Assembly: GCA_014529385.2 (NCBI GenBank)
Contig: CM043953.1
Location: forward strand, 71,399,372-71,463,371
Origin: Adiantum capillus-veneris
Lineage: Eukaryota; Streptophyta; Polypodiopsida; Polypodiales; Pteridaceae
Direction: 5' to 3'
Length of the DNA stretch: 64,000 bases
The notes under the pieces are model-generated. The model saw only the letters and a list, made by a program, of their open reading frames with translations, was not told the origin of the DNA and made no database searches. A program made the translations under genes and the position numbers. Shown here piece after piece: positions 1 through 12,148 of this stretch; within the stretch, counting starts at the first letter, position 1; each line of letters starts with the position of its first letter.

Positions 1-1548
1 TGAACATACTGGGCATTTCATTAGAATAGATTCCTAATCAGAATTACAAGAGTGCTTGGGTGGAGAGAGCAACAAAAAACATAACACCTAGTTAGATAGC
101 ATCAACAATACTTTCAAAAGAGAGAGAAATTAAGCTATTGACAATAGTTGAGGACCGGATTTGCATGGAGCCGGTCCCCCCTCCAAAAGGCTTTGTATTA
201 TGGTTTCTCCCATCAAGAGCGACATTGTACAATACAATTCTTTTTGTTCCTTCAAGACTAGCTAGTGCAATGAAGATGAAAGATTCATGCACTAAGAAAA
301 ACACTTAACAAACACAACATCAATTATCCCCGGTCTCAGACCCAAGACCTCACACACCTTCGAAGGTGGTGAGAGCTAGCAGGGTATGAGAGTAGATTGA
401 GAGGAAGAAGGAGTATCTTACGAGAAAGATGTACATGTCCTCACATAATCACTCATATTAGCATATCTTAGCTTAGTAATTAGCTTGGTAGAGGAGATGA
501 GCATGCATTGAAGCTTGGCTCTTGGTTGGATTTGCATCCACATGCCAAGAGTATGTCGATGTAGTCTTGTATCTCACAAGCTTGGAGTAGGTGATGAGCT
601 CTCCATTAAAGCTTGGGAAGAGATAGTCTTCTCTTTCTTCCCACATGAGATTGTGTGAGTGTGTGTGTGATAATGCCTTGCAAAAATCAGCCCCCTCTCT
701 CTCTTGGGCGAGCCCTCTTGCTATTTGCTCTTGCTCAACCCTCATTGGACCTCCCCAGAGCTAGCCTATCACAATTAAGCAGCATAAGTGATAGCCTTCT
801 GACATGTGTCCACCATTACCCTTTTGTGAGAGCTTAATCAAATAAACTTAATTGATTTAAATGAATTAAATCCCCATTGGACCTTTCCCCATTCTGACCA
901 ATATGAATTAGGTAGCCCATTGGGCTGCTCAATTCCTATTGGACCCCTTCACGGGCTGTCCAATAATCATCCAGGAGACTTAATTTTCATTGGTTCTTTT
1001 TATTATGTTCTTTTAAATTAATTAAACTAGATTTACTCTAGCCTAATTCTCATTGGTCCACCTCCAAGGCCATCCAATAGGAATTGGCACACCTTGTGGG
1101 CATCTGGCCTAGGGAGCTGACATGTGTCCCTCATTCCCTTTATGTAAAGGGATCTTGTGTGTGTGTGTGTTGCTTTCTCTCTCATCCCCTAGAAGAAAGG
1201 CTCGCCGCCTCCCAAGTAGGGATGTACAAAGACTTTTTTGGTCACACGTAAAGCATCCAATTCCCCTAGGGTTGACCTTTGGACATAACCTTTGAATTTT
1301 GGAACCTTAGCATTTTGGAAGTCTTAATGGGCTGAACCTTAGGGTCTTTTTAGCCCATTGTTTCAGATGGCTCTTTTGCAGATGGCCTCCCCTTTGGATC
1401 CCTATTTTCCCTCCTTTGGACCCTACTGTGGCTGGTCTGCTAGCTTAACCAATATTCTAGCTTTATCTCCCCTGGCACTTCCCCATATTAATGATCAGTT
1501 TAACATGAGAAAATCATTTAGGAGAATTAGATATTGATTATTATGACA
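1..1548 (-). repeat. 3' LTR of C1 (partial)
   Basis: Matches 7234-8771 base for base apart from scattered changes. It ends with CA at 1547-1548, directly next to a polypurine tract on the minus strand. It contains a GT microsatellite at 1156-1170. Compared with the other LTR it has 18 extra bases near 800 (or the other lost them). Confidence 0.93.
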
Positions 1549-1565
1549 TTACCTCTCTCTTGAAA
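1549..1565 (-). promoter_or_regulatory. Polypurine tract of C1
   Basis: On the minus strand this reads TTTCAAGAGAGAGGTAA and abuts the TG that starts the 3' LTR. This is the expected primer site for plus-strand DNA synthesis. The same sequence sits next to the middle LTR at 8772-8788. Confidence 0.8.
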
Positions 1566-1901
1566 TCATAGTCGTCCTCGACTATGGTGTAGAGAAGATA
1601 AAGCATATTCATGAGTCATTTTCTTAGCGGGTAGAGGATCCCTATGTTACCCTACGAAATCATTCCACAATGGATGACTAGTCCATTTGGCGCTTGAGAG
1701 CCTGAGGCTGCCGCAAGCATGTCTGCACATTAGTCCTATCAATCTTCCATAGTAGAGTGACAAGCTCTACTTGGTGCTTGGGAGACGTCGTCTCCGCAAA
1801 CTTGATCTAAGCATGCATACTACTTCATTTTTGTGCACAATAAAGAAAAAGAGAGTCTTATAAGACAAAAAACTTTGTTCATTAACATTTTGTACATTTG
1901 C
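1566..1901 (-). other. 3' untranslated region of C1
   Basis: Stretch between the end of pol and the polypurine tract. No open frame of note. It is repeated almost unchanged at 8789-9128 in copy C2. It contains a short inverted pair around 1568-1586 (the bases around GTCGTCCTCGAC) but nothing else recognisable. Confidence 0.6.
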
Positions 1902-4900
1902 TTACTCTTGGGAAGCATTGTAAGCATTGACAAGGTTTAGGTTATCCTTTAATTGTATGTCTTGCATCCATCTAGCATCTTCAAAAGGATAATTCTTAAA
2001 CTTAATAAGATATCGTCGGATAGTCTTACCGCCTCTTAGTACCTTTTCTTCATGTCGGAGAATGGACTCGGGCTGCAGCACCTCCTCTTGGTCCTCGATC
2101 TCCGATGGGTCTTCAATAGTTGGTTCTTGAGGTGGCTCTCCTTTGTAAGGCTTCAATAGGCTCACATGGAAAGCATTGTGTATGAGCCAATGATTGGGCA
2201 ACTTGAGTTGATAGGCCATCTCATTGATTGGCCTAAGAATTTGGAAGGGACCATAGTACCTTTTTTCTAGTTTGGCATAGTACTTTTGGTGTCCCATAGG
2301 ATTGTTGCCCGTCATGTGCCTTAATCGAGCCTTGGGAAACTTTAATAAGACCCAATCATTTTCTTTAAAGGCTTGGGCTCTTCTGTGCTTGTCAGCAGCA
2401 GCCTTTTGCCGTTGCTGTGAGATAGAGATAGCATCCTTAATCTTTTGAAAAGATTCTTGTAGGTCTCGGCTATACTCATATGCAACGAAGATCTTCCCAT
2501 GTACCTTAAGTAGCAAGGGACTTTTTTATCTTCCCTCAATTACCTCGAAAGGTGCTTTTCCCGTGGAAGTATGTACAGTGTTATTGTAAGCATACTCCAC
2601 TAAGGGTAAGTACTTCTCCCATTGGGATCTTTGATCTACCTCCGTTACATAGGCTTTTAGTAGATCAAGAATGGTTAGGTTAGCTATTTCACTTTGGCCA
2701 TCCGTTTGTGGATGATAGGCCGAAGAGAAGTTTAGCCTTGTCCCTAAATTCTCAAAGAGACCCTTCCAGAAATTACAGGTCATTCTAGGATCTCTATCTG
2801 ACACTATAGACATTGGCAAGCCATGGTACTTGAAAATTTGTGAAATGAAGAGGGTTGCCATTTGATGGGCTATGATAGTCTTTTTGACAGGTATAAAATG
2901 AGCTTGTTTACTAAACCTGTCTACTATCGTCCATATTCTCATATTCCCATGGATAGACTTAGGCAATCAAAAGATAAAATCCATGGATGTGCTCTCCCAT
3001 GGTGAATTAGGGATTGGCAAGGGTTGAAGCAATCCAAGTTGCTTCCCTCTTTCAAATTTTGTCTTTTGGCATACCACACATTTAGAAACATACTCTTGTA
3101 TGTTCACTTTCATGGTAGGCCAATAGAAATATGTTTCAATTCCCTTTAAGGTAGACTGAATCCCTCTATGCCCCGCATAAGGTGGAGCATGAGATTCATA
3201 CATTACTTTCTCACGTAGTGAGTTAGTAACGCATAGTCTATTGCCATAGAGAAGATAACCATCTTGTAAAGTAAATGGTTCTTCTTTATTCCCTAATGCA
3301 AGGGCTGAAATCACATCTCTAAAATCCGGATCAATAGCGTACTCATCTATCATTGAAGATAGATCATTGTGAGTGGCTATGGAAACGGCATTCACTCTCA
3401 GTCGTCTTGAGAGTGCATCAGCTACTTGATTATGCTTGCCAGCAATGTGAGCAATATGAAAATGAAATTGCGAAAGGAAATTTTCCTGCCTCATTTGTTT
3501 GTTAGAGGGCTTGGTCTGCGTCATTAAGTACTTAAGACTTTGGTGATCCGTTCGCAGAATGAAAGGAGTCCCCAATAAATAGTGCTTCCATGAGTCTAAG
3601 GCATGTAGAACTGCAAGGAGTTCCTTTTCATATATTCCTAGAGCTTGCTCAACAAGGTCGAGCCTTCGACTCTCATAGCCTATGGCGTGCCCTTCTTGGA
3701 GAAAAACAGCTCCAAGGCAATCACCACAAGCATCACATTGGACCTCAAATGGTTTTGAGAGATCCGGTAGTGTAAGCACAGGTTGAGAGATAAGCTTTTT
3801 GAAAGCATTGTTCTCCTTAGTTGTCCATGTATATCTAACGCTTTTCTTTGTTAGGTCATGTAGTGGTCCCGCAATTTGTGAGAACTTTTCTATGAAGCGT
3901 CTATAGTATGCACACATACCTATAAAGTTTCTTAGTTCATGAAGATTCCTTGGTTTAGGCCATCCTTTTATTACCTCTAACTTTGATGGATCCATTTGGA
4001 TGCCATCTTGAGAGATAATCTGACCTAAATACTGAATCTCTTGCAAGAAAAATTCACTTTTCTTTCGATTAACATAAAGTTTATTCTCTCTTAAAACTTG
4101 AAATATTACCTGGAGGTTTTGCTTGTGTTCATCTAATGAATTAGAGTAGATGATAATATCATCAAAGAACACTCCAGTGAAGGTTCGATGAGGCCTGAAC
4201 AGCTTCTCCATCAAGCGGTTGAATGTGGCTGGTGCATTGGTCAAGCCAAAAGGCATGACAATGTATTCCTAAAGACCAAATGTGGTGCGAAATGCGGTCT
4301 TTACAATGTCTTGATCAACTATCCTTATTTGATGATAGTCACTTTTTAGGTCAATCCTACTGAAGTAGGTCGATCCTTGTAGCTTATCAAATAGGTCTTC
4401 TACCCATGGAATGGGAAACCTATTCTTGATAGTGATCCTATTTAGTGCTCTATAGTCGACACACATACGATATGTGCCATCTTTCTTTTGCACTAATAGC
4501 ACCGGTGAGGAAAATGAAGATGAGCTAGGCCTAACCATGCCCTTGTCAACTAACTCATGCACTTGCTGCATAATCTCCTCTTGTTGAGCTTGAGAAACTC
4601 TATAAGGAGGTTTGTTAGGCGGTGAACTTCCTGGAAGAAGTTCAATTGCATGGTCATCATTACCTCGTTTAGGAGGTAGCTCACAAGGGATGTCGTCAAT
4701 AAAAACATCTTGAAACCCCTTGAGAAAATTGGATAACTCTAATTCCTTTTGGTTGCTTTTATTTTCTTTTGCTAAAGCATTAGGTTCATTTTGAGAATCT
4801 TTAACAAAATCCATGTACACGGAAATAGAGCTCTTTATTGACTTGTTGAAAGCTGGTGTATGTACAATGGGAATAGTGTTACCCATTTCCTTAGCATCTA

Positions 4901-5474
4901 TATACATGTCTTTTTCCGTGAACTTAAAGGAGATTCTCCTTTCAGGAAATTTAACATCGGCAGCCAGGCAGTCAAACCATGGTGCCCCTAGGATTACATC
5001 CTCATGCTTGAGAGGAGAGATAAAGAAGTCCTCTTTGTCCACATAGCCTTGGACATGAAGCCTCAATTTCCCGATTAAGGGAGTGACTGAAGCTTCTTGC
5101 CCCTTGAAGGCACTGTCTGCGGGTAGGACATCTCCCATCTCGTAGGCTTGTATGCCGAGCTTGGTGGCCAACTCTATAGATATAAAATTGTGAGTAGAAC
5201 CAGGGTCAAAGAGAATAAAATCATCATGTTCTCTTACCTTTCCCCAAGCATGGCATAGAGGAAGCTCTAGGAGGATCTTGGCGGTTGTTCTTTTGGGGAC
5301 AAGCGCGGTACGCATGCCCTTGTTCGCCGCACTTGAAACACCGGTTATCCTTGCGATAACGCTCAAGCTCTTCAGGAGAGAGTTTGTTTTTACCTTTGTA
5401 AACTCCCTTCTCTTTCGCTTTGTTGGAGTTGCCCTTAGGAGACTTTTGGACATTGTCCTTCCCCTTAGGCTCAT
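1902..5474 (-). pseudogene. C1 pol (PR-RT-RNase H-IN-chromodomain), broken
   Basis: Polyprotein of a chromovirus. From the start: aspartic protease motif FDPGSTHNFIS; reverse transcriptase with CVDYRALN, FSRIDLKSDYHQIRI, MPFGLTNAPATF and the catalytic FFDDI; RNase H with QCDACGD, EKELLAV and RTDHQSL; integrase zinc region H-x3-H...CVVC; integrase core with D (IVDRFSK), D (SDRDPRM) and E (GQSEIAN); a C-terminal chromodomain ([18 protein letters not shown]). Three in-frame stops interrupt one otherwise continuous frame: TAG at 4269-4271, TGA at 2967-2969 and TAA at 2526-2528. Copy C2 has sense codons at the last two, so these are recent point changes. Pol is in the +1 frame relative to gag, overlapping it at 5224-5474. 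Confidence 0.93.
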
Positions 5475-6786
5475 TGGAACCCTTGTTTTTTGGGGGCTTA
5501 TTATTTCTTTTAGCCCCCATTTGGAAATTGATTCGTGAGGCCACCATAGTATGGTGTATTACCGCCGATATGGTACGTGGCCTTTGGGAGTTGACATAAT
5601 CCACCATTTCTTCGGTTAAGCCCGCACAAAATTGTTGCTTTTGCTCTCCAAAATCCAACTTTTTCAAGACAGTGGCTTTGAGTTGTAGGTCCCAAAACTT
5701 GTCTACATATTTGTGGATGGATTCATTGGGAGAGAGCTTTAAGCTTCACCATTCGGTGAGTACTTTGTCTTTGGCATCGGTGGCCAAAAATTGCTTCATA
5801 ATGGAAGCTCTTAAAGCTTTCCATGTTCGTGGAGCTTCATCGTTGGCTCGTAGGCTAGACCACCATTGCCTGGCGGACTTTTGAAAGTGCATAGCTACAT
5901 GGCGTAGCTTAGAGGACTCCGTGAAGCCCTCATCTCCAAACGCCGCATCGAACTATTGGATAAAGGCCAAGACTTTGTCCGTAGCACCAAAGGTGCCATC
6001 ATAGGTAAGGAAAGAGATGCTCTTCCCTCCCTCTTTGAACTTCTTCAGGTTGGATGACCTCTTCCATGTGGCATAGGATTTCCTATGGCCTCTTCTTTTT
6101 GATGGTTCAAAGGTTGCACCATCACTTTCTTCAGCTGGTGAAGAATTTGAAGAAGGGGGAGAAGAGGGTGACCTCTTTCTTGCCTTTTTCTTGTCTTGAT
6201 CTTCGTCATCTTTACCATCACTTTCATAAGAGGAAGAGGATGAAGAAGATGGAGAAGAGGGTGTCCTCTTTCTCGCCTTTTTCTTCTCTTGCTTTTTATC
6301 ATCCCTCTTTGAATTATGGCGTGGAGAAGAGTGTGATGGTCTTCTCCGCTTTGGTGGTGATGGAGAGTGTTTAGCCCGCCATCTTCGTGGAGCCATCTCC
6401 GTCGAGGTGGCGGGAGACTCACTTCTTTCTCGTTCCTTGGATGGAGGCTCTTGAGTTCTCCTTTGGGAAGGAGATGCATCATCAAGAAGTAAATTCTTGA
6501 GCCCTTCGTATGGATTCTCTTCTTCTTCCCGAATTGGAGAGAGACCTCTTTTGGGAGTCTCACAAGGAGGCTTCCTAGGTGTTCTCTCATCATCGTGATG
6601 AGCTTGGAGAATCCCATGAGCACGGAGCTGCCGTTGCACTTCACTTTGGAGAGATGGATTGCCCATGGCTTGTTGAAGCCTAGAAACAAGATAGTTAACA
6701 AGCATCGGAGCATCATTAGTAGCTTGCTCATTAGCAAAATCAAAGTTATCAACATTAATTTAACTCTCTTTACTATTTTCAGCCAT
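5224..6786 (-). pseudogene. C1 gag, broken
   Basis: Start ATG at 6786 (MAENSKES) gives a frame running to 5224. It has a charged Ser/Arg/Lys-rich N-terminal half with two similar basic Ser-rich blocks (KKKARKR followed by a serine run), then a Gag core (AMHFQKSARQWWSSLRAN is readable through the stops) and a CCHC zinc knuckle (CFKCGEQGHAYRAC) near 5320-5360. Stops: TAA at 6760-6762, TAG at 5953-5955 and TGA near 5747. Gag is the structural particle protein. The serine/arginine-rich N-terminus is unusual for a chromovirus Gag; it may be nuclear-targeting, but that is inference. Confidence 0.85.
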
Positions 6787-6794
6787 TCTAACAA

Positions 6795-7174
6795 TTTTTA
6801 GGCATACTTTGGCACTTCAAGCCCTAGTTGCTACTCCTCTTTACCCCTTTAGAAAAAGCACTCAAGCTACCGTACCCGCGGCTCGAATACCATTAATTGC
6901 AAGGAATAGAAGAGAGGGTCTTTCGACACCAAAATAGCACCGGCTCCTGTCAAGCTTCTAATAGCTCATAGTGGTTAAGCCGTAGGCAAGCCCCGTAGGA
7001 CTCCACTATTAAGACCATAGCTCTCGACGGTGATGCCCCGTTAACTGCATAAAGGCAGGTGCACTGCAAGGCTGAAAAATCCCTATTCTACTTACTCACA
7101 GGAAATTAATAATACCAACCATTTATAGCTAGCTTGAGGACCTCCCTTCTTGAGCAAGAAAAGAGAAACCTTGT
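6795..7174 (-). other. 5' leader of C1
   Basis: Untranslated region between primer site and gag start on the minus strand. No significant ORF. It carries short GC-rich blocks (around 6875-6890 and 6940-7060) but no repeat that I could define. Confidence 0.6.
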
Positions 7175-7186
7175 GCTCTGATACCA
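7175..7186 (-). promoter_or_regulatory. Primer binding site (initiator Met tRNA), C1
   Basis: The minus strand reads TGGTATCAGAGC, complementary to the 3' end of plant initiator methionine tRNA, the usual primer of many plant LTR elements. It lies one base inside the end of the 5' LTR (7188). This fixes element direction and LTR boundary. Confidence 0.95.
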
Positions 7187-7187
7187 A

Positions 7188-8771
7188 TGTAACATTTAAT
7201 GGCCTAAAAACTTATGTGTAGCAAAAATTAGCATGAACATAGTGGGCATTTCATTAGAATAGATTCCTAATCAGAATTACAAGAGTGCTTGGGTGGAGAG
7301 AGCAACAAAAAACATAACACCTAGTTAGATAGCATCAACAATACTTTCAAAAGAGAGAGAAATTAAGCTATTGACAACAGTTGGGGACCGGATTTTCATG
7401 GAGCCGGTCCCCCCTCCAAAAGTCTTTGTATTATGGTTTCTCCCATTAAGAGAGACATTCTACAATACAATTCTTTGTGTTCCTTCAAGACTAGCTAGTG
7501 CAATGAAGATGAAAGATTCATGCACTAAGCAAAACACTTAACAAACACAACATCAATTATCCCCGGTCTCAGACCCAAGACCTCACACACCTTCGAAGGT
7601 GGTGAGAGCTAGCAGGGTATGAGAGTAGATTGAGAGGAAGAAGGAGTATCTTACGAGAAAGATGTACATGTCCTCACATAATCACTCATATTAGCATAGC
7701 TTAGCTTAGTAATTAGCTTGGTAGAGGAGATGAGCATGCATTGAAGCTTGGCTCTTGGTTGGATTTGCATCCACATGCCAAGAGTATGTCGATGTAGGCT
7801 TGTATCTCACAAGCTTGGAGTAGGTGATGAGCTCTCCATCAAAGCTTGGGAAGAGATAGTCTTCTCTTTCTTCCCACATGAGATTGTGTGAGTGTGTGTG
7901 TGATAATGCCTTGAAAAAATCAGCCCCCTCTCTCTCTCTTGGGCGAGCCCTCTTGCTATTTGCTCTTGCTCAACCCTCATTGGACCTCCCCAGGGCTAGC
8001 CTATCACAATTAAGCAGCATAAGTGATAGCCTTTACCCTTTTGTGAGAGATTAATCAAATAAACTTAATTGATTTAAATGAATTAAATCCCCATTGGACC
8101 TTTCCCCATTCTGACCAATATGAATTAAGTAGCCCATTGGGCTGCTCAATTCCTATTGGACCCCTTCACGGGCTGTACAATAATCATCCAGGAGACTTAA
8201 TTTTCATTGGTTCTTTTTATTATGTTCTTTTAAATTAATTAAACTAGATTTACTCTAGCCTAATTCTCATTGGTCCACCTCCAAGGCCATCCAATAGGAA
8301 TTGGCACACCTTGTGGGCATCTGGCCTAGGGAGCTGACATGTGTCCCTCATTCCCTTTGTGTAAAGGGATCTTGTGTGTGTGTGTGTGTGTTGCTTTCTC
8401 TCGCATCCCCTAGAAGAAAGGCTCGCCGCCTCCCAAGTAGGGATGTACAAAGACTTTTTTGGTCACACGTAAAGCATCCAATTCCCCTAGGGTTGACCTT
8501 TGGACATAACCTTTGAATTTTGGAACCTTAGCATTTTGGAAGTCTTAATGGGCTGAACCTTAGGGTCTTTTTAGCCCATTGTTTCATATGGCTCTTTTGC
8601 AGATGGCCTCCCCTTTGGATCCCTATTTTCCCTCCTTTGGATCCCTACTGTGGCTGGTCTGCTAGCTTAACCAATATTCTATCTTTATCTCCCCTGGCAC
8701 TTCCCCATATTAAATGATCAGTTTAACATGAGAAAATCATTTAGGAGAATTAGATATTGATTATTATGACA
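7188..8771 (-). repeat. Middle LTR shared by C1 and C2
   Basis: 1584-bp LTR, plus-strand ends TGTAACATT... and ...TTATGACA (TG/CA). It is 5' LTR to C1 (PBS at 7175-7186) and 3' LTR to C2 (polypurine tract at 8772-8788). GT microsatellite at 8373-8391. No clear TATA box was seen on the minus strand. Confidence 0.93.
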
Positions 8772-9128
8772 TTACCTCTCTCTTGAAATCATAGTCGTCC
8801 TCGACTATGGTGTAGAGAAGATAAAGCATATTCATGAGTCCTTTTCTTAGCGGGTAGAGGATCCCTATGTTACCCTACGACATCATTCCACAATGGATGA
8901 CTAGTCCATTTGGCGCTTGAGAGCCTGAGGCTACCGCAAGCATGTCTGCACATTAGTCCTATCAATCTTCCATAGTAGAGTGACAAGCTCTACTTGGTGC
9001 TTGGGAGACGTCGTCTCCGCAAACTTGATCTAAGCATGCATACTACTTCATTTTTGTGCACAATAAAGAAAAAGAGAGTCTTATAAGACAAAAAAAAAAC
9101 TTTGTTCATTAACATTTTGTACATTTGC

Positions 9129-10568
9129 TTACTCTTGGGAAGCATTGTAAGCATTGACAAGGTTTAGGTTATCCTTTAATTGTATGTCTTGCATCCATCT
9201 AGCATCTTCAAAAGGATAATTCTTAAACTTAATAAGATATCGTCGGATAGTCTTACCGCCTCTTAGTACCTTTTCTTCATGTCGGAGAATGGACTCGGGC
9301 TGCAGCACCTCCTCTTGGTCCTCGATCTCCGGTCGGTCTTCAATAGTTGGTTCTTGAGGTGGCTCTCCTTTGTAAGGCTTCAATAGGCTCACATGGAAAG
9401 CATTGTGTATGAGCCAATGATTGGGCAACTTGAGTTGATAGGTCATCTCATTTATTGGCCTAAGAATCTGGAAGGGACCATAGTACCTTTTTGCTAGTTT
9501 AGCATAGTACTTTTGTGTCCCGTAGGATTCTTGCCCGTCGTGTGCCTTAATCAAGCCTTGGGAAACTTTAATAAGACCCAATCATTTTCTTTAAAGTCTT
9601 GGGCTCTTCTATGCTTGTCAGCAGCAGCCTTTTGCCTTTGCTATGAGATAGAGATAGCATCCTTAATCTTTTGAAAAGATTCTTGTAGGTCTCGGCTATA
9701 CTCATCTGTAGCGAAGATCTTCCCATGTACCTTAAGTAGCAAGGGACTTTTTGATCTTCCCTCAATTACCTCGAAAGGTGCTTTTCCCGTGGAAGTATGT
9801 ACAATGTTATTGTAAGCATACTCCACTAAGGGTAAGTACTTCTCCCATTGGGATCTTTGATCTACCTCCGTTACATAGGCTTTTAGTAGATCAAGAATGG
9901 TTAGGTTACTATTTCACTTTGGCCATCCGTTTGTGGATGATAGGCCGAAGAGAAGTTTAGCCTTGTCCCTAAATTCTCAAAGAGACCCTTCCAGAAATTA
10001 CAGGTCATTCTAGGATCTCTATCCGACACTATAGACATTGGCAAGCCATGGTACTTGAAAATCTGTGAAATGAAGAGGGTTGCCATTTGATGGGCTTTGA
10101 TAGTCTTTTTGACAAGTATAAAATGAGCTTGTTTAATAAACCTGTGTACTATCGTCCATATTCCCGTATTCCCATGGATAGACTTAGGCAATCCAAAGAT
10201 AAAATCCATGGATGTGCTCTCCCATGGTGAATTAGGGATTGGAAAGGGTTGAAGCAATCCAAGTTGCTTCCCTCTATCAAATTTTGTCTTTTGGCATACC
10301 ACACATTTAGAAACATACTCTTGTATGTTCACTTTCATGGTAGGCCAATAGAAATATGTTTCAATTCCCTTTAAGGTAGATTGAATCTCTCTATGCCCCG
10401 CATAAGGTGGAGCATGAGATTCATACATTACTTTCTCACGTTGTGAGTTAGTAACGCATAGTCTATTGCCATAGAGAAGATAACCATCTTGTAAAGTAAA
10501 TGGTTTTTCTTTCTTCCCTAATGCAAGGGCTGAAATCACATCTCTAAAATCGCGATCAATAGCGTACT
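9129..10568 (-). pseudogene. C2 integrase and chromodomain fragment
   Basis: Same protein as C1 pol from the integrase zinc region to the chromodomain. Zinc-region motif ESHAPPYAGHRE...CVVCQ, core D (SDRDPRM) and E (GQSE) are visible, but the first-Asp region reads IVHRFIK, so that catalytic Asp is His. Frame breaks lie near 9545-9580 (a missing G compared with C1) and near 9901-9910. C2 keeps sense codons where C1 has stops at 2526 and 2967. Confidence 0.88.
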
Positions 10569-12148
10569 AGAATTGAGAGTGTAGAGGAGGTTGTGATGCC
10601 AAAGATGAAGGAGATTCCGATGCAGCATACATGTCCAATGGTGGAGAAAGAAGAATCCCAAGCAGTGACTTTGCTTCCATTGAAGGTATATAAGCTATGG
10701 TTGATGCATATGGTGGTAGATACAGCTATATGAAGTCTGTTTTAGCAGGTATAGGGGTTTGTGCTCAAGGCCTCCACTTTATTTGGTTGGGAGGGAGGGT
10801 CAGACATGTGTGGGAGCTTGGTGTCAAGTAGGCTATGGCCGCCTACACACATGGTGGTCTACGTGTTGGGGTACGACACTATGGTGAGTAGTTACAGATG
10901 GATGGAAGATATCAACGGCAGGTGTTTGATCCAGGTGGAAGCTATATGATGCAGGGGGTGGGGCAACCCACTTGAACGTTTGACTGTAGGCAGAATAAAA
11001 CTGTGTACATATGGTTTTGGTTTTCTCATTGTGTTTGCTAGGTTTTGCAGTTAAAAGTGGAATAAAGCTCTCATGTGGTTGACCTTAAATGCTCAACTAG
11101 GGGGTGGGCAATGATGGTATAGCCAAAGTGTGTTGACCCTAGAAGGTGGCATGGACAGATATATGCAAGCTAGCAGAAGCATGGCAAAAGGTTGTAGTAG
11201 CTAGGAAGATCATGGCCTGGTAGGCAACAGCGGAGGTGTATGACTGATGCGGTTTATAGGCCAAGAAGGGCTCCATAAGGGGCTAATTTGGGTAGCAAGT
11301 GAAGAAGATGCGAGATGTAGTCTTTGGGTCCAGGAATGAAGAGCTCGAAGTGGTGAAGGAGTAGGTCCAAATGTCTCATCAAACCGAGCTATGGAGCCCA
11401 AGTTATTGAAGGTTCAATGTGTTGCAAATTCTTGCCGGACAGGGCAGCTAGGGGATAAGTGGCCCGAGTGGAAGTCAGGGTAGTGCTCGAACTATGGAGC
11501 ATACCCATCTTTTCAGGGCGTAGATAGGAGCTACGGTTTGCATTTTATGGCCAGCTGTCAGGGGCTAGGTTGGTGCCCATCTGACCACATGGGGAGGTGT
11601 GCCATTTTGAGCCTCGACAAAGTTTTAGAGCAGGGTATGCATCATACGGAGCTAGCAGGAAATGACTGCACATCAAACGGAGTCCGGAGCGGAAAGATAC
11701 TGAAGCCGGAAGATTGGGTACACTTGTTTGGGATTGGTTACAAATGCTTTGATAGGTTTTTGTGGTCTCAATTCGAGGGATCGGGGAGTCTTGAGTTGTG
11801 GTTAGATCTGGAGACTTTCAAGTCAACATCATGGAGATGCGATCGGTTTTTTCGGCTTGGCAATCCGACACTGGAAGAGGACATGGGAGCCTAGTGAAGG
11901 AAGGCAAAAAAAAAGAGGTAAGATTGAAGGGTTTTTTTTTAAATTTTGTATTGCCTTAAAAGGCCATGGAGCATGGGCCTGCCATGTGGCACCACATGGT
12001 CCCATATGCGTAGTAAGGAGGCCGCATTGAAGGGTATAAGGGCTAGGGTGTTGCCCCCTTCACTTTCACTCAAGGAGAGTGAGCTCCCTGGTGCGTGAGG
12101 CTATGGCGGCCGCTTGTCGGCACTATGCGTGTCGCGTGATCTGCTGCT
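10569..12148. other. Unclassified interval between C2 and ORF2-A
   Basis: About 1.6 kb without recognisable retroelement protein. The longest frame is a 118-codon plus-strand ORF (11538-11894) with no motif that I know. GC is somewhat higher than in the neighbours. It could be the 3' untranslated end of element A, older host DNA, or another repeat. I searched it by eye for a second copy of the A LTR (ends TGTTGGACGG / CCGTCCAACA) and did not find one. Confidence 0.4.

Larger units (their letters stand above)
1..8771 (-). mobile_element. Ty3/gypsy chromovirus C1, near full length
   Basis: LTR retrotransposon read on the minus strand. It has a 3' LTR (1-1548, its first ~46 bases lie outside the window), polypurine tract, pol with a chromodomain, gag, a Met-tRNA primer site and a 5' LTR (7188-8771). 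The two LTRs align along their whole length with scattered differences, so the insertion looks fairly young. All genes carry stops, so the copy cannot move on its own. The 5' LTR also serves as the 3' LTR of the partial copy C2 to its right. The outer target duplication cannot be checked because the left end is outside the window. Confidence 0.93.
7188..10568 (-). mobile_element. Partial chromovirus C2
   Basis: The middle LTR plus internal sequence 8772-10568, which matches C1 1549-3344. Similarity stops abruptly after the bases AGCGTACT at 10561-10568, inside the RNase H/integrase linker. The rest of the element (RT, gag, 5' LTR) is absent from the window. Confidence 0.9.

Noticed and set aside
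7171-7190. A tRNA gene near the TGGTATCAGAGC sequence
   Set aside because: It is only the primer site; no cloverleaf sequence around it. No tRNA gene was found elsewhere in the window.
8250-8516. ORFs inside the family C LTR on both strands
   Set aside because: Not conserved in frame between the two LTR copies and include a GT/CA microsatellite.
11538-11894. 118-codon plus-strand ORF as a host gene
   Set aside because: No motif, no supporting promoter or splice pattern, length within chance range for this GC.
10569-12148. A 3' LTR of element A left of ORF2
   Set aside because: No match to the 980-bp LTR or its ends was seen by eye.
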